Source: Hyphomicrobiales bacterium
Lineage (GTDB): Bacteria; Pseudomonadota; Alphaproteobacteria; Rhizobiales; Beijerinckiaceae
DNA length: 7,879 bases
Direction of reading: 5' to 3'
NCBI GenBank assembly: GCA_027489835.1
Contig: JAIXZF010000381.1
Location: 1 to 7,879 of the forward strand
Position numbers and translations under genes: made by a program. Below are positions 1-6,493 of this stretch, piece after piece (the first letter of the stretch is position 1; each line of letters begins with the position of its first letter). The notes beneath the pieces were generated by a model that did no database searches, was not told the origin of the DNA, and was given only the letters and a program-made list of their open reading frames with translations.

Positions 1-668
1 ATGTCGTGGTTGATCAGGCGGATGCAGCCGCTCGAGACGTTCTGCCCGATGCTCCACGGCTCGTTGGTGCCGTGGATGCGGTACATCGTGTCGCGGTTGC
101 CGCTGTAGAGGTATAGCGCGCGGGCGCCGAGCGGGTTGTCAGGCCCGCCCGGCATGCCGCCGGCCCAGGGCCCGTTCTTCTCGGGATCGCGGCGGATCAT
201 GTTCGCGGTGGGGGTCCAGCCTGGCCAGTCGGCCTTGCGGCCCACGACGGCGCGCCCGCGCCATGTGGCGCCCTCGCGGCCGACGCCGACGCCGTAACGG
301 ATCGCCATGCCGCCGGCCCGGGTGAGGTAGAGATGCCTGTCCGCCGTGTGAACCACGATCGTGCCCGGCGCGAAGGCGACGGGATACTCGACCAGCGTGC
401 GCAGATACTCGTCGCCGATCTCGGACAGATCGACCGGATCGAGCGGGAACCGCTCTTCCTCGATTGCGCCATAGATCAGCGCCGGGTCAAACTCGTCCCC
501 CAGCCCGCGGCGGCCCGGCATGATCGGCAGGTCGGCCATGGGGCGCATCGGGGCGCAGGCGCCCATCAGGGCGGCGGCCGCGCCGCCAAGGCCGAGCGCG
601 AGCAGGCGGCGGCGGGGAAGCGCATCTTCATTTGCGGGCCGCGCGGCCCGCAGGATTGACGTCGTCAT
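1..668 (-). CDS. L,D-transpeptidase (YkuD/ErfK family), 3' end cut by window edge
   Basis: This family forms 3-3 cross-links in peptidoglycan or attaches proteins to it, acting in the periplasm. The visible 222 residues show an N-terminal export signal: arginines at 19-21, then a hydrophobic stretch at about 22-37. The run PRRRLLAL resembles a Tat signal, and LMGAC ending at Cys38 resembles a lipobox, though Met at -3 is unusual. The YkuD domain runs from about residue 100. Its active-site motif is complete: HGT at 199-201 and SSGCIRL with the nucleophile Cys215 and Arg217. Probably only a few dozen C-terminal residues are missing. I chose the ATG at 668; GAAGG lies 13 nt upstream, a weak ribosome binding site. 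An in-frame ATG at 698 would add ten residues. The gene lies 82 bp downstream of the allantoinase gene on the same strand, but nothing suggests a shared function. Family assignment is firm; the exact start is not. Confidence 0.92.
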   Translation of the reverse strand, partial: MTTSILRAARPANEDALPRRRLLALGLGGAAAALMGACAPMRPMADLPIMPGRRGLGDEFDPALIYGAIEEERFPLDPVDLSEIGDEYLRTLVEYPVAFAPGTIVVHTADRHLYLTRAGGMAIRYGVGVGREGATWRGRAVVGRKADWPGWTPTANMIRRDPEKNGPWAGGMPGGPDNPLGARALYLYSGNRDTMYRIHGTNEPWSIGQNVSSGCIRLINHD

Positions 669-735
669 GTGGGGGATAGTGCCTTCGATGTCATGCATAC
701 AGCCCGCTTCGGACCATAAATGCGCCCGAGCCGCA

Positions 736-759
736 ATCGCCTTCATGCGATCAGGCGAT
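736..759 (-). terminator. hairpin over the allantoinase stop codon, possible weak terminator
   Basis: Read on the minus strand, ATCGCCT and AGGCGAT form a perfect 7-bp stem around a 10-nt loop, and the stop codon of the allantoinase gene sits at the loop edge. No T-run follows, so this is not a canonical intrinsic terminator. It may be an mRNA 3'-end stabiliser, or chance in GC-rich DNA. Confidence 0.25.
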
Positions 760-2184
760 CAAATTCCTCAACCGCAGCAGCGCAATTCGTTCGATCTGGT
801 CCAACGCAGTCAAGAACTCCTGGTCGGCCGAATGGTTCAGCCTGCGCTCGAAGTTGGAGAGGATGTCGGCCTTGTCGCGCCCCTTCACGGCGAGGATGAA
901 GGGAAAGCCGAATCGCGCCTTGTAGGCGTCGTTCAGCGCCGTGAAGCGCGCCTTCTCCTCCACCGTCAGCGCGTCGAGCCCGGCCGAGGCCTGCTCGTCG
1001 GCGGAGTTGGGCGTCAGCTGCCGGGCCGCGGCCAGCTTGCCGGCCAGATCGGGATGGGCGAGCACGAGCTCGCGCTGGCGCTCCGGCCCGCCGGCGCGCA
1101 TGGCCTTCGCCATCGCCGCATGTAGCCCCTCCGCGCTGTCCATTGCTGCGGTGATGCCGCCAGCGAGCGTCGCTTCCGCCACCCAGGGCGAGTGCTCCCA
1201 GACGCCGCCGAAACGTTCCATGAATAGCGCAGGAGAGAGGGCCGAGGGCACGTAGCCGCCCGCTGGCGGATGATGGCGGACCCAGTGGCGGGCGATGTCG
1301 AGGCGCGTCGCGACCCAGACGCGGTCATGGGACCGGACGTAGTCGAGGAAGCGGGCGAGGGCGGCGGCGCGGCCAGGCCGCCCCACCAGCCGGCAATGCA
1401 GGCCGATGGACATCATCTTCGGCGCGGTCTCGCCCTCGGCATAGAGCAGGTCGAAGCTGTCCTTGAGATAGGCGAAGAACTGGTCGCCGCTGTTGAAGCC
1501 TTGCGGCGTCGCGAAGCGCATGTCGTTGGAGTCGAGCGTATAGGGCGTGATGAGCTGCGGCCCGCGCGGGCCCTGGATCCAGTAGGGCAACTCGTCCGAA
1601 TAGGAATCGGCCGTGTAGAGGAAGCCGCCTTCCTCCATCGCCAGCGTCAGCGTGTTGGCCGAGCAGCGTCCCTGGTAGAAGCCCAGCGGGCGGCTGCCGG
1701 CGACCTCGCGGTGGATGCGGATGGCCTCGAGGATATGGGCGCGCTCGTCCTCGGGGGCGTAGTCGCGGTAGTCGATCCATTTGAGGCCGTGTGTCGCGAT
1801 CTCCCAGCCGGCCTCGTTCATCGAGGCGACGACATCGGGCGCTTTCTCCATCGCGGTCGCGACGCCGTAGACCGTGACCGGCATGGCCCGCTCGGTGAAC
1901 AGCCGCCACAGGCGCCAGTAGCCTGAGCGCGAGCCGTACTCGTAGATCGACTCCATGTTCATATGCCGCTGGCCGGGCCAGGCAGCCGCGCCGACGATTT
2001 CCGACAGGAAGGCCTCTGACGCCGCGTCGCCATGCAGGATGCAGTTCTCGCCGCCTTCCTCGTAATTGATGACGAACTGCACGGCGATGCGCGCGTCGCC
2101 CGGCCAGGCGGCGTGGGGCGGGTTGCGGCCATAGCCGATCAGGTCGCGCGGGTATGGCGCCGTCGCCGGATTGAAGAGAGACAT
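751..2184 (-). CDS. puuE: Bifunctional allantoinase (PuuE type) / OHCU decarboxylase (UraD type)
   Basis: This 477-residue protein joins two enzymes of urate breakdown. Residues 1 to about 305 are a polysaccharide-deacetylase-fold, PuuE-type allantoinase that opens (S)-allantoin to allantoate. Typical runs are DLIGYGRNPP (14-23), NYEEGGEN (40-47), EYGSR.GYWR (82-91), THGLKW (131-136) and GLHCRLVGRPGR (261-272). Residues from about 313 to 477 are an OHCU decarboxylase, which converts OHCU to (S)-allantoin. It shows FGGVWEHSPWVAE (325-337), HPDLAGKLA (377-385) with the catalytic His377, ADEQ with Glu397, and FGFPFILAVKG (425-435). So the enzyme acting later in the pathway comes first in the chain. 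I chose the ATG at 2184, 5 nt after the uraH stop, with AGGGGA in the end of uraH as binding site. An ATG at 2229 would overlap uraH and add 15 residues unlike this family. Coupled translation with uraH is likely. Fusions of this kind are known in alphaproteobacteria. Confidence 0.95.
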   Translation of the reverse strand: MSLFNPATAPYPRDLIGYGRNPPHAAWPGDARIAVQFVINYEEGGENCILHGDAASEAFLSEIVGAAAWPGQRHMNMESIYEYGSRSGYWRLWRLFTERAMPVTVYGVATAMEKAPDVVASMNEAGWEIATHGLKWIDYRDYAPEDERAHILEAIRIHREVAGSRPLGFYQGRCSANTLTLAMEEGGFLYTADSYSDELPYWIQGPRGPQLITPYTLDSNDMRFATPQGFNSGDQFFAYLKDSFDLLYAEGETAPKMMSIGLHCRLVGRPGRAAALARFLDYVRSHDRVWVATRLDIARHWVRHHPPAGGYVPSALSPALFMERFGGVWEHSPWVAEATLAGGITAAMDSAEGLHAAMAKAMRAGGPERQRELVLAHPDLAGKLAAARQLTPNSADEQASAGLDALTVEEKARFTALNDAYKARFGFPFILAVKGRDKADILSNFERRLNHSADQEFLTALDQIERIALLRLRNLIA

Positions 2185-2189
2185 GGCGA

Positions 2190-2543
2190 TCAGCTTCCCC
2201 TGTAAGTCGAATAGGCCCATGGCGAGCACAGCAGCGGCACGTGATAATGGCCGTCCGCCTCGGCGATGGTGAAGCGGATCGGCACCACGTCGAGGAAGGG
2301 CGGGCTGGCCTGAGCGGCACCGGCCGCCGCGAAATAATCGCCCATGTGGAATTCGAGCTCATAGCGGCCGGGGCGATAGCTGTCGCCGATCAGCAGCGGC
2401 TCGTCGGTGCGGCCATCGGCATTGGTCAGGACCGCCTTCAAGGGCTCGCGCGAGGCGCCGTCCAACCGGGTGAGCGTGATCCGGACGCCGCGCGCGGGAC
2501 CGCCCTTGACCGTGTCGAGAACATGCGTTGAGAGGCGGCCCAT
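2190..2543 (-). CDS. uraH: 5-Hydroxyisourate hydrolase (transthyretin-like)
   Basis: This 117-residue cytosolic enzyme hydrolyses 5-hydroxyisourate, the product of urate oxidation, to OHCU, which the next gene's product decarboxylates. All family signatures are present: LSTHVLDT near the N-terminus (His7), DGRTD with Arg45, HYHVPLL (His99 and His101), and the C-terminal YRGS tetrad that distinguishes these hydrolases from true transthyretins. The length matches the usual 110-120 residues. I chose the ATG at 2543 because family members begin just before the STHVLDT motif and GGAG lies 8 nt upstream. An in-frame ATG at 2600 would add 19 residues, but the best promoter candidate lies inside that extension, which argues against it. 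The gene leads the minus-strand arm and diverges from puuD, which supplies its substrate. Confidence 0.96.
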   Translation of the reverse strand: MGRLSTHVLDTVKGGPARGVRITLTRLDGASREPLKAVLTNADGRTDEPLLIGDSYRPGRYELEFHMGDYFAAAGAAQASPPFLDVVPIRFTIAEADGHYHVPLLCSPWAYSTYRGS

Positions 2544-2582
2544 GGCGGCGGCTCCAGTCGGATTGTGCGGGGGCTCGCGCTT

Positions 2583-2610
2583 GTTATACGTCACAGCCAT
2601 GGATCCTCAA
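2583..2610 (-). promoter_or_regulatory. Candidate sigma70-type promoter for uraH and the allantoinase fusion
   Basis: On the minus strand, TTGAGG (2610-2605) and TATAAC (2588-2583) are separated by 16 nt. They match the consensus at 4 of 6 and 5 of 6 positions. Transcription would start near 2576, leaving a leader of about 33 nt containing the GGAG binding site of uraH. The -35 element overlaps the ribosome binding site of the opposite-strand small ORF. This is read by eye and not tested. Confidence 0.42.
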
Positions 2611-2615
2611 GGAGG
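2609..2615 (+). promoter_or_regulatory. Strong Shine-Dalgarno site of the small ORF before puuD
   Basis: AAGGAGG lies 5 nt before the ATG at 2621. It is the best ribosome binding site in this part of the window, and it serves the 32-codon ORF rather than puuD directly. It is the main reason to treat that ORF as translated. Confidence 0.7.
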
Positions 2616-2620
2616 CGCGC

Positions 2621-2719
2621 ATGCGCATGTCCCGATGGCGCGGCGATTGCAGGCGCATCATTCAGAAGCACGGTCTCGCCGATCGATGCCGCAGCGCCGT
2701 GAGCCGCCTCCATGCTTGA
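2621..2719 (+). CDS. Small basic 32-residue ORF translationally coupled to puuD
   Basis: I do not recognise this peptide. It starts MRMSRWRGDCRR, ends SAVSRLHA, and contains eight Arg, two Cys and one Trp. It has no hydrophobic segment, so it is probably soluble and strongly basic. The start at ATG 2621 is set by AAGGAGG five nt upstream; a second ATG at 2627 is less well placed. The stop codon TGA (2717-2719) overlaps the puuD start in ATGCTTGA. The puuD start itself has no good ribosome binding site just upstream. This layout suggests that translating the small ORF delivers ribosomes to puuD, as leader ORFs do by termination-reinitiation. It could equally be a small protein with its own role. 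Translation is inferred only from the binding site and the overlap. Confidence 0.55.
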   Translation: MRMSRWRGDCRRIIQKHGLADRCRSAVSRLHA

Positions 2720-3944
2720 CGCTTATCTCCTCGAATGGGGCTCGCTGCTGCTGCGCTGGCTGCATGTCATCGCCGGCATCGCATGGATCGGGTCGTCGTT
2801 CTTCTTCATGCACCTGGATGCCTCGCTGAGGCCCGTGCCAGGCGCGCCCAAGGGGGTCCACGGCGCGTCCTGGCAGGTCCATGGCGGCGGCTTCTACGCG
2901 ATGACCAAGTACACGGTGGCGCCGGAGGCGATGCCGGCCGAGCTGACCTGGCACAAATGGCAGGCCTACTGGACATGGTTTTCGGGGTTCTTCCTGCTGG
3001 TCTGGATCTATTACGCGCAGGCAGAGCTCTACCTGATCGACCCGGCGGTGATGACGCTGCCGAAATGGCAGGCCGCGCTGATCGGCATCGGCTCGCTGGC
3101 GCTCGGCTGGGCGGTCTATGACGGGCTGTGCCGCTCGCCGCTGGCGCGGAACGACAACTGGCTGGCGCTGTTCGGCTTCGGCTTCGTCGTGGCGATGTCC
3201 TTCGCGTTCTCGCAGGTGTTTTCCGGTCGCGGCGCGATGATCCACATCGGCGCGCTGATGGCGACGATGATGGCCGGCAACGTGCTGATGGTCATCATCC
3301 CCAACCAGCGCAAGGTGGTGGCGGACCTCATCGCCGGCCGAACGCCGGACCCGAAATACGGCAAGATCGGCAAGCAGCGCTCGACCCACAACAACTACAT
3401 CACCCTGCCGGTGGTGTTCATGATGCTGGCGAACCACTATCCGGTCACCTACGCCAACAACGCCGTCATCCCGGTCATCACGGCGCTGGTGATCGTGGCA
3501 GGCGCCTTGATCCGGCATTTCTACAATGTGAGGCACATGGACCATGCCAAATCGCCGTGGTGGGCCTGGGCCGTGGCCGCTCTTGCCGTCTGGCTCGCCT
3601 TCTGGGTGGCGATGGCCTCCTCGCCCGGCGGGCGCGAGCGGCTGGGCCTGAAGGAGCGCGACGTCCAGCGCGTGCAGCTCGCAGGGCTGGCGCTGCCGCC
3701 GGCGCACGTGGCGGACATCATCACAGGCCGCTGCTCGATGTGCCATGCCGAGACGCCGGGCTGGGCCGGCATCCAGATCGCGCCGAAGGGCGTGCTGCTC
3801 GACAGCCCGGAGCGCATCGCCCTGCAGAAGGATGCGATCCGCATGCAGGCGGTGCTGACGCACGCCATGCCGCCCAACAACCTGACCGAGATCACCGCCG
3901 ACGAACGGCGGGCGCTGGCCGAATGGGTGAGGGCGCGGCGCTGA
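2712..3944 (+). CDS. puuD: Membrane-bound urate hydroxylase PuuD with C-terminal cytochrome c domain
   Basis: PuuD oxidises urate to 5-hydroxyisourate at the inner membrane and is thought to pass electrons through its cytochrome c domain to the respiratory chain, unlike soluble uricases, which make hydrogen peroxide. The 410 residues contain about eight membrane segments (roughly 10-33, 84-105, 119-137, 150-170, 176-197, 228-242, 250-270 and 283-302). Family runs include LRWLHVIAGIAWIGSSFFF (14-32), HGGGFY (57-62), IPNQRKVVADLI (196-207) and STHNNY (224-229). A cytochrome c domain follows from about 325, with haem site CSMCH at 341-345 and probable distal ligand Met386 in HAMPPNN. The ATG at 2712 overlaps the stop of the upstream small ORF. 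Divergent uraH and the allantoinase/OHCU decarboxylase gene handle its product. This PuuD is unrelated to the E. coli putrescine-pathway protein of the same name. Confidence 0.96.
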   Translation: MLDAYLLEWGSLLLRWLHVIAGIAWIGSSFFFMHLDASLRPVPGAPKGVHGASWQVHGGGFYAMTKYTVAPEAMPAELTWHKWQAYWTWFSGFFLLVWIYYAQAELYLIDPAVMTLPKWQAALIGIGSLALGWAVYDGLCRSPLARNDNWLALFGFGFVVAMSFAFSQVFSGRGAMIHIGALMATMMAGNVLMVIIPNQRKVVADLIAGRTPDPKYGKIGKQRSTHNNYITLPVVFMMLANHYPVTYANNAVIPVITALVIVAGALIRHFYNVRHMDHAKSPWWAWAVAALAVWLAFWVAMASSPGGRERLGLKERDVQRVQLAGLALPPAHVADIITGRCSMCHAETPGWAGIQIAPKGVLLDSPERIALQKDAIRMQAVLTHAMPPNNLTEITADERRALAEWVRARR

Positions 3945-4064
3945 ATTGCGGCGGCCCTTGCGGCAAGATCGCGTCGCATGCAGCGCCATTCGCGCATCCA
4001 GTTCAGCCGATGTTCACGTGATCGTGTCTAGAAGCCACGGCAAGCGGGACCGTCACCCGCGGCT

Positions 4065-4082
4065 GGGGACTTCGGGGACTTC
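4065..4082 (+). repeat. Perfect tandem duplication of a 9-bp unit before the GTG start
   Basis: GGGGACTTC occurs twice in a row, ending 6 nt before the GTG start of the YfhO-like gene. The GGGGA of the second copy is the only ribosome-binding-like element there, 10 nt from the GTG. The unit is in frame (9 nt) with that gene. The rest of the 144-bp gap after puuD (3945-4088) shows no convincing promoter or terminator. Confidence 0.6.
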
Positions 4083-4088
4083 GCTTCC

Positions 4089-6470
4089 GTGTCACATCAG
4101 GTTCGGCTTCGCGCACGGCTGTTGCGCGACCTCTCGATCTTTGCCGCCGTCGCGCTGCTTTGGGCGTGGATCGCCATGCCCTGGCTCAGCGGGGAGGTGA
4201 CCATTCCCTACGACGCGAAGGCGCATTTCCAGGCGCAGATCCAGTTCCTGGCCAATGCGCTGCACCGGGGCGATTCGCCGTTCTGGACCCCCAACGTGTT
4301 CGGCGGCTCGCCGCAGATCGCCGATCCGCAATCGCTGATCTTCTCTCCTGCCATCCTGCTTGCCCTCTTCGACGCAGCCCCCAGCTTCCGCGCGATGGAT
4401 GCGTATGTGCTGAGCCTGCTGCTGTTCGGCGCCTTCGCGGTCGTGCAGTTCGGGCGCGAGCGCGGCTGGCATCCTGCGGCGCAGGCGGTGGCGGCGCTGG
4501 TGCTGGCCTTCGGGGCGTCGGCGTCCTGGCGGCTCCAGCATATCGGCCAGGTGCGCAGCCTTGCCTTCTTCGCCGTCGCGCTCTGGCTGCTGTCGCGCGC
4601 CTTGCGGCACGGATCCTGGCGCAGCGGCCTCGTGGCCGGTCTGGCCGCCGGGCTGATGGTGGCGACGCCCGACCAGATCGCGCTGCTCGGCGTCTACGTG
4701 CTCAGCGCCTATGCGCTCTGGCACCTGCTGCGCGACGGGGCGCCGCTCGTGGCGCTTCGGCGGGTCTGGCCCGCGCTCGCAACGGGAGCGGTGGCGGGCA
4801 TCGCGGTCGTGGCCGGTCCGCTCCTGCTCGCCTATCTGTTCTCGCAGGTCTCGAACCGGGCCGAGATCGACTTCGCCGAGGCCGCGCGCGGCTCGCTGCA
4901 TCCGGCTTTCCTGCTCACCGCCTTCATCGGCGACCTCTTCGGAGCGGCCGACCCCAAGGTCGAGTTCTGGGGACCGTCGAGCTCGGCCTGGGCGCCGAAC
5001 AGCCTCACGCTCTCGCAGAACATGGGCCAGGTCTATGTCGGCGCGCTGCCGCTCATCGCGGTGATCGCCTTCGCGCTGCGCGGCTGGAAGGCGATGGAAG
5101 CCGAGGCCCGCTTCATGCTCGCCGCGCTGGGGGCGATGGTCGTCTATGCGCTGGGCAGCTTCACGCCGCTGTTCGCGCTGCTCTTCGACTGGGCGCCCGG
5201 CGTCGACATGTTCCGCCGCCCCGCCGACGCGACCTTCATGATCGGGGCGCTGATGGCCTTCCTCAGCGGCTTCGCGCTCGATGCGCTGCTCGCGCGGCCG
5301 GATTGGCGGGGAGACCGGCTCCGCCTTGCCGCGACCGGGCTGGCGGTCGTCGCCATCGGGGCGATCGCGGCTCTCGTCGCGGCCGGCATCGGGCAGTCCG
5401 CCGCGAGGCCGATCCTGATCGGCCTCGGTTGGTGTGCCCTGGCCGTCGGGCTGATCGCGGCTGCTTCGCGGTTCGGCGGCGCGCTCGCGCATCCCGGCCG
5501 GGCGCTCGCCGTTGCGCTGGCGCTGGGGCTGGTGGCAGGCGCCGACCTCAAGGCCAATAACGGGCCGAACGAATCGACTGCCCTGCCGCCCAAGCATTAC
5601 GCGGTGATGGAGCCGGACACCGACAACGACACGATCGGCTACCTCAAGGCGGCGCTGGCGCGGGGCCATCGCGAGCCGGCTCGGCGCGACCGCGTGGAAT
5701 TGCTCGGCACCGAGTTCCACTGGCCCAATCTCGGCATGATCCACAATTTCGATCACGCCTTCGGCTACAACCCGCTGCATCTCGCGGAATTCAGCGAGGC
5801 GACCGGCGCGCGCGACCATATGGGACAGGCGAAGGACCGCACTTTCACGCCGATGTTCCCCTCCTACCGGTCGACCTTCGCCGACCTTCTCGGCCTCCGC
5901 TACATTGTCTCAGCCGTGCCGATCGAGCAGGTGGACAGGTCGTTAAAGCCCGGCGACCTGCAGCTTAAGGCGCGCACGCGCGACGGCTTCATCTACGAGA
6001 ACCATGCCGCCCTGCCGCGCGCCATGTTCGTGGAGAACTGGAAGCTGGCCGATTTCGAGCAGCTGCGGGAGAAGGGCTTCCCGTCCGATTTCGATCCGCG
6101 CGCGGCCATTCTGCTCGAGTCAGCGCCGGACGATCCGCCGCTGGTCGCCGGGCATGCGGGGCAGGGCAGCGCGCCGCTGGTGCGGCTCGCCTCCTACGCC
6201 AACACGGAGGTCGTGGTCGAGGTCGATTCGCCGCGTCCAGGCTTCGTGCTGCTCAACGATGTCTGGCATCCGTGGTGGACGGCGAGCGTCGACGGCCGCG
6301 AGGTCGAACTGCTGAAGGCCAACGCGCTGTTCCGCGCCGTCGCCGTTCCGGCCGGCCGCAGCCGCGTGACGTTCGCCTTCCGCCCGCTGGAAGGCGCCAT
6401 CGCCGAGCTTCGCGAGAAGATGCTCGGCGAGGAGGAGGAGTGGCCGCGGGTCACGGCCATGATCCGTTGA
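4089..6470 (+). CDS. YfhO-family polytopic membrane protein (GT-C-like, function unknown here)
   Basis: This 793-residue protein has the layout of the YfhO family, which resembles GT-C glycosyltransferases using polyprenyl-linked sugars. After a first membrane segment (about 13-33) comes a large external loop with PYDAKAHF (40-47; Asp42 matches the loop acidic residue of such enzymes) and FWTPNVFGGSPQIADPQ (65-81), close to the family pattern. About ten further membrane segments run to about residue 485. A soluble C-terminal part follows, including FADLLGLRYIVS (597-608) and a beta-rich end with GFVLLNDVWHPWWTASVDG (718-736) and FRAVAVPAGRSRVTFAFRP (748-766), also typical. I start it at GTG 4089 because a stop lies upstream in frame and the next ATG (residue 30) would destroy the first membrane segment. 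Studied Gram-positive members act in teichoic acid glycosylation; the acceptor here is unknown. The gene follows puuD by 144 bp on the same strand but has no evident link to urate. Confidence 0.85.
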   Translation: MSHQVRLRARLLRDLSIFAAVALLWAWIAMPWLSGEVTIPYDAKAHFQAQIQFLANALHRGDSPFWTPNVFGGSPQIADPQSLIFSPAILLALFDAAPSFRAMDAYVLSLLLFGAFAVVQFGRERGWHPAAQAVAALVLAFGASASWRLQHIGQVRSLAFFAVALWLLSRALRHGSWRSGLVAGLAAGLMVATPDQIALLGVYVLSAYALWHLLRDGAPLVALRRVWPALATGAVAGIAVVAGPLLLAYLFSQVSNRAEIDFAEAARGSLHPAFLLTAFIGDLFGAADPKVEFWGPSSSAWAPNSLTLSQNMGQVYVGALPLIAVIAFALRGWKAMEAEARFMLAALGAMVVYALGSFTPLFALLFDWAPGVDMFRRPADATFMIGALMAFLSGFALDALLARPDWRGDRLRLAATGLAVVAIGAIAALVAAGIGQSAARPILIGLGWCALAVGLIAAASRFGGALAHPGRALAVALALGLVAGADLKANNGPNESTALPPKHYAVMEPDTDNDTIGYLKAALARGHREPARRDRVELLGTEFHWPNLGMIHNFDHAFGYNPLHLAEFSEATGARDHMGQAKDRTFTPMFPSYRSTFADLLGLRYIVSAVPIEQVDRSLKPGDLQLKARTRDGFIYENHAALPRAMFVENWKLADFEQLREKGFPSDFDPRAAILLESAPDDPPLVAGHAGQGSAPLVRLASYANTEVVVEVDSPRPGFVLLNDVWHPWWTASVDGREVELLKANALFRAVAVPAGRSRVTFAFRPLEGAIAELREKMLGEEEEWPRVTAMIR

Positions 6471-6493
6471 TCCTGACCCGCCGAGGCGGATCA
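6468..6493. terminator. Inverted repeat joining two convergent stop codons, possible bidirectional terminator
   Basis: TGATCC (6468-6473) and GGATCA (6488-6493) are exact inverted repeats, and their outer ends are the TGA stop codons of the two convergent genes. A competing inner stem, CCGC with GCGG around the loop CGAG, is also possible. No T-run follows on either strand. Placement suits a bidirectional terminator, but the strength is doubtful. Confidence 0.3.

Noticed and set aside
1270..1926. A 218-codon plus-strand frame inside the allantoinase fusion gene
   Set aside because: It is antisense to a gene whose motifs run through the whole region, has no good ribosome binding site, and has the biased composition of a shadow frame.
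2544..2600. N-terminal extension of uraH from ATG 2600
   Set aside because: The extension has no family similarity, the ATG at 2543 has a better-placed ribosome binding site, and the likely promoter lies inside the extension.
2658..3989. A 443-codon minus-strand open frame across puuD
   Set aside because: Its translation is low-complexity His/Arg/Asp-rich text and the opposite strand encodes PuuD with all family motifs; it is a shadow frame.
3945..4088. Possible promoter or terminator between puuD and the YfhO-like gene
   Set aside because: Only weak elements are seen, such as CTTG-CGG-CAAG and a TCTAGA with poorly spaced upstream boxes; none meets a reasonable standard.
4092..5819. A 575-codon open frame on the minus strand opposite the YfhO-like gene
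   Set aside because: It is rich in Arg, Gly, Glu and His with no domain pattern and mirrors a convincing plus-strand gene. Such long antisense frames are expected in GC-rich coding DNA.
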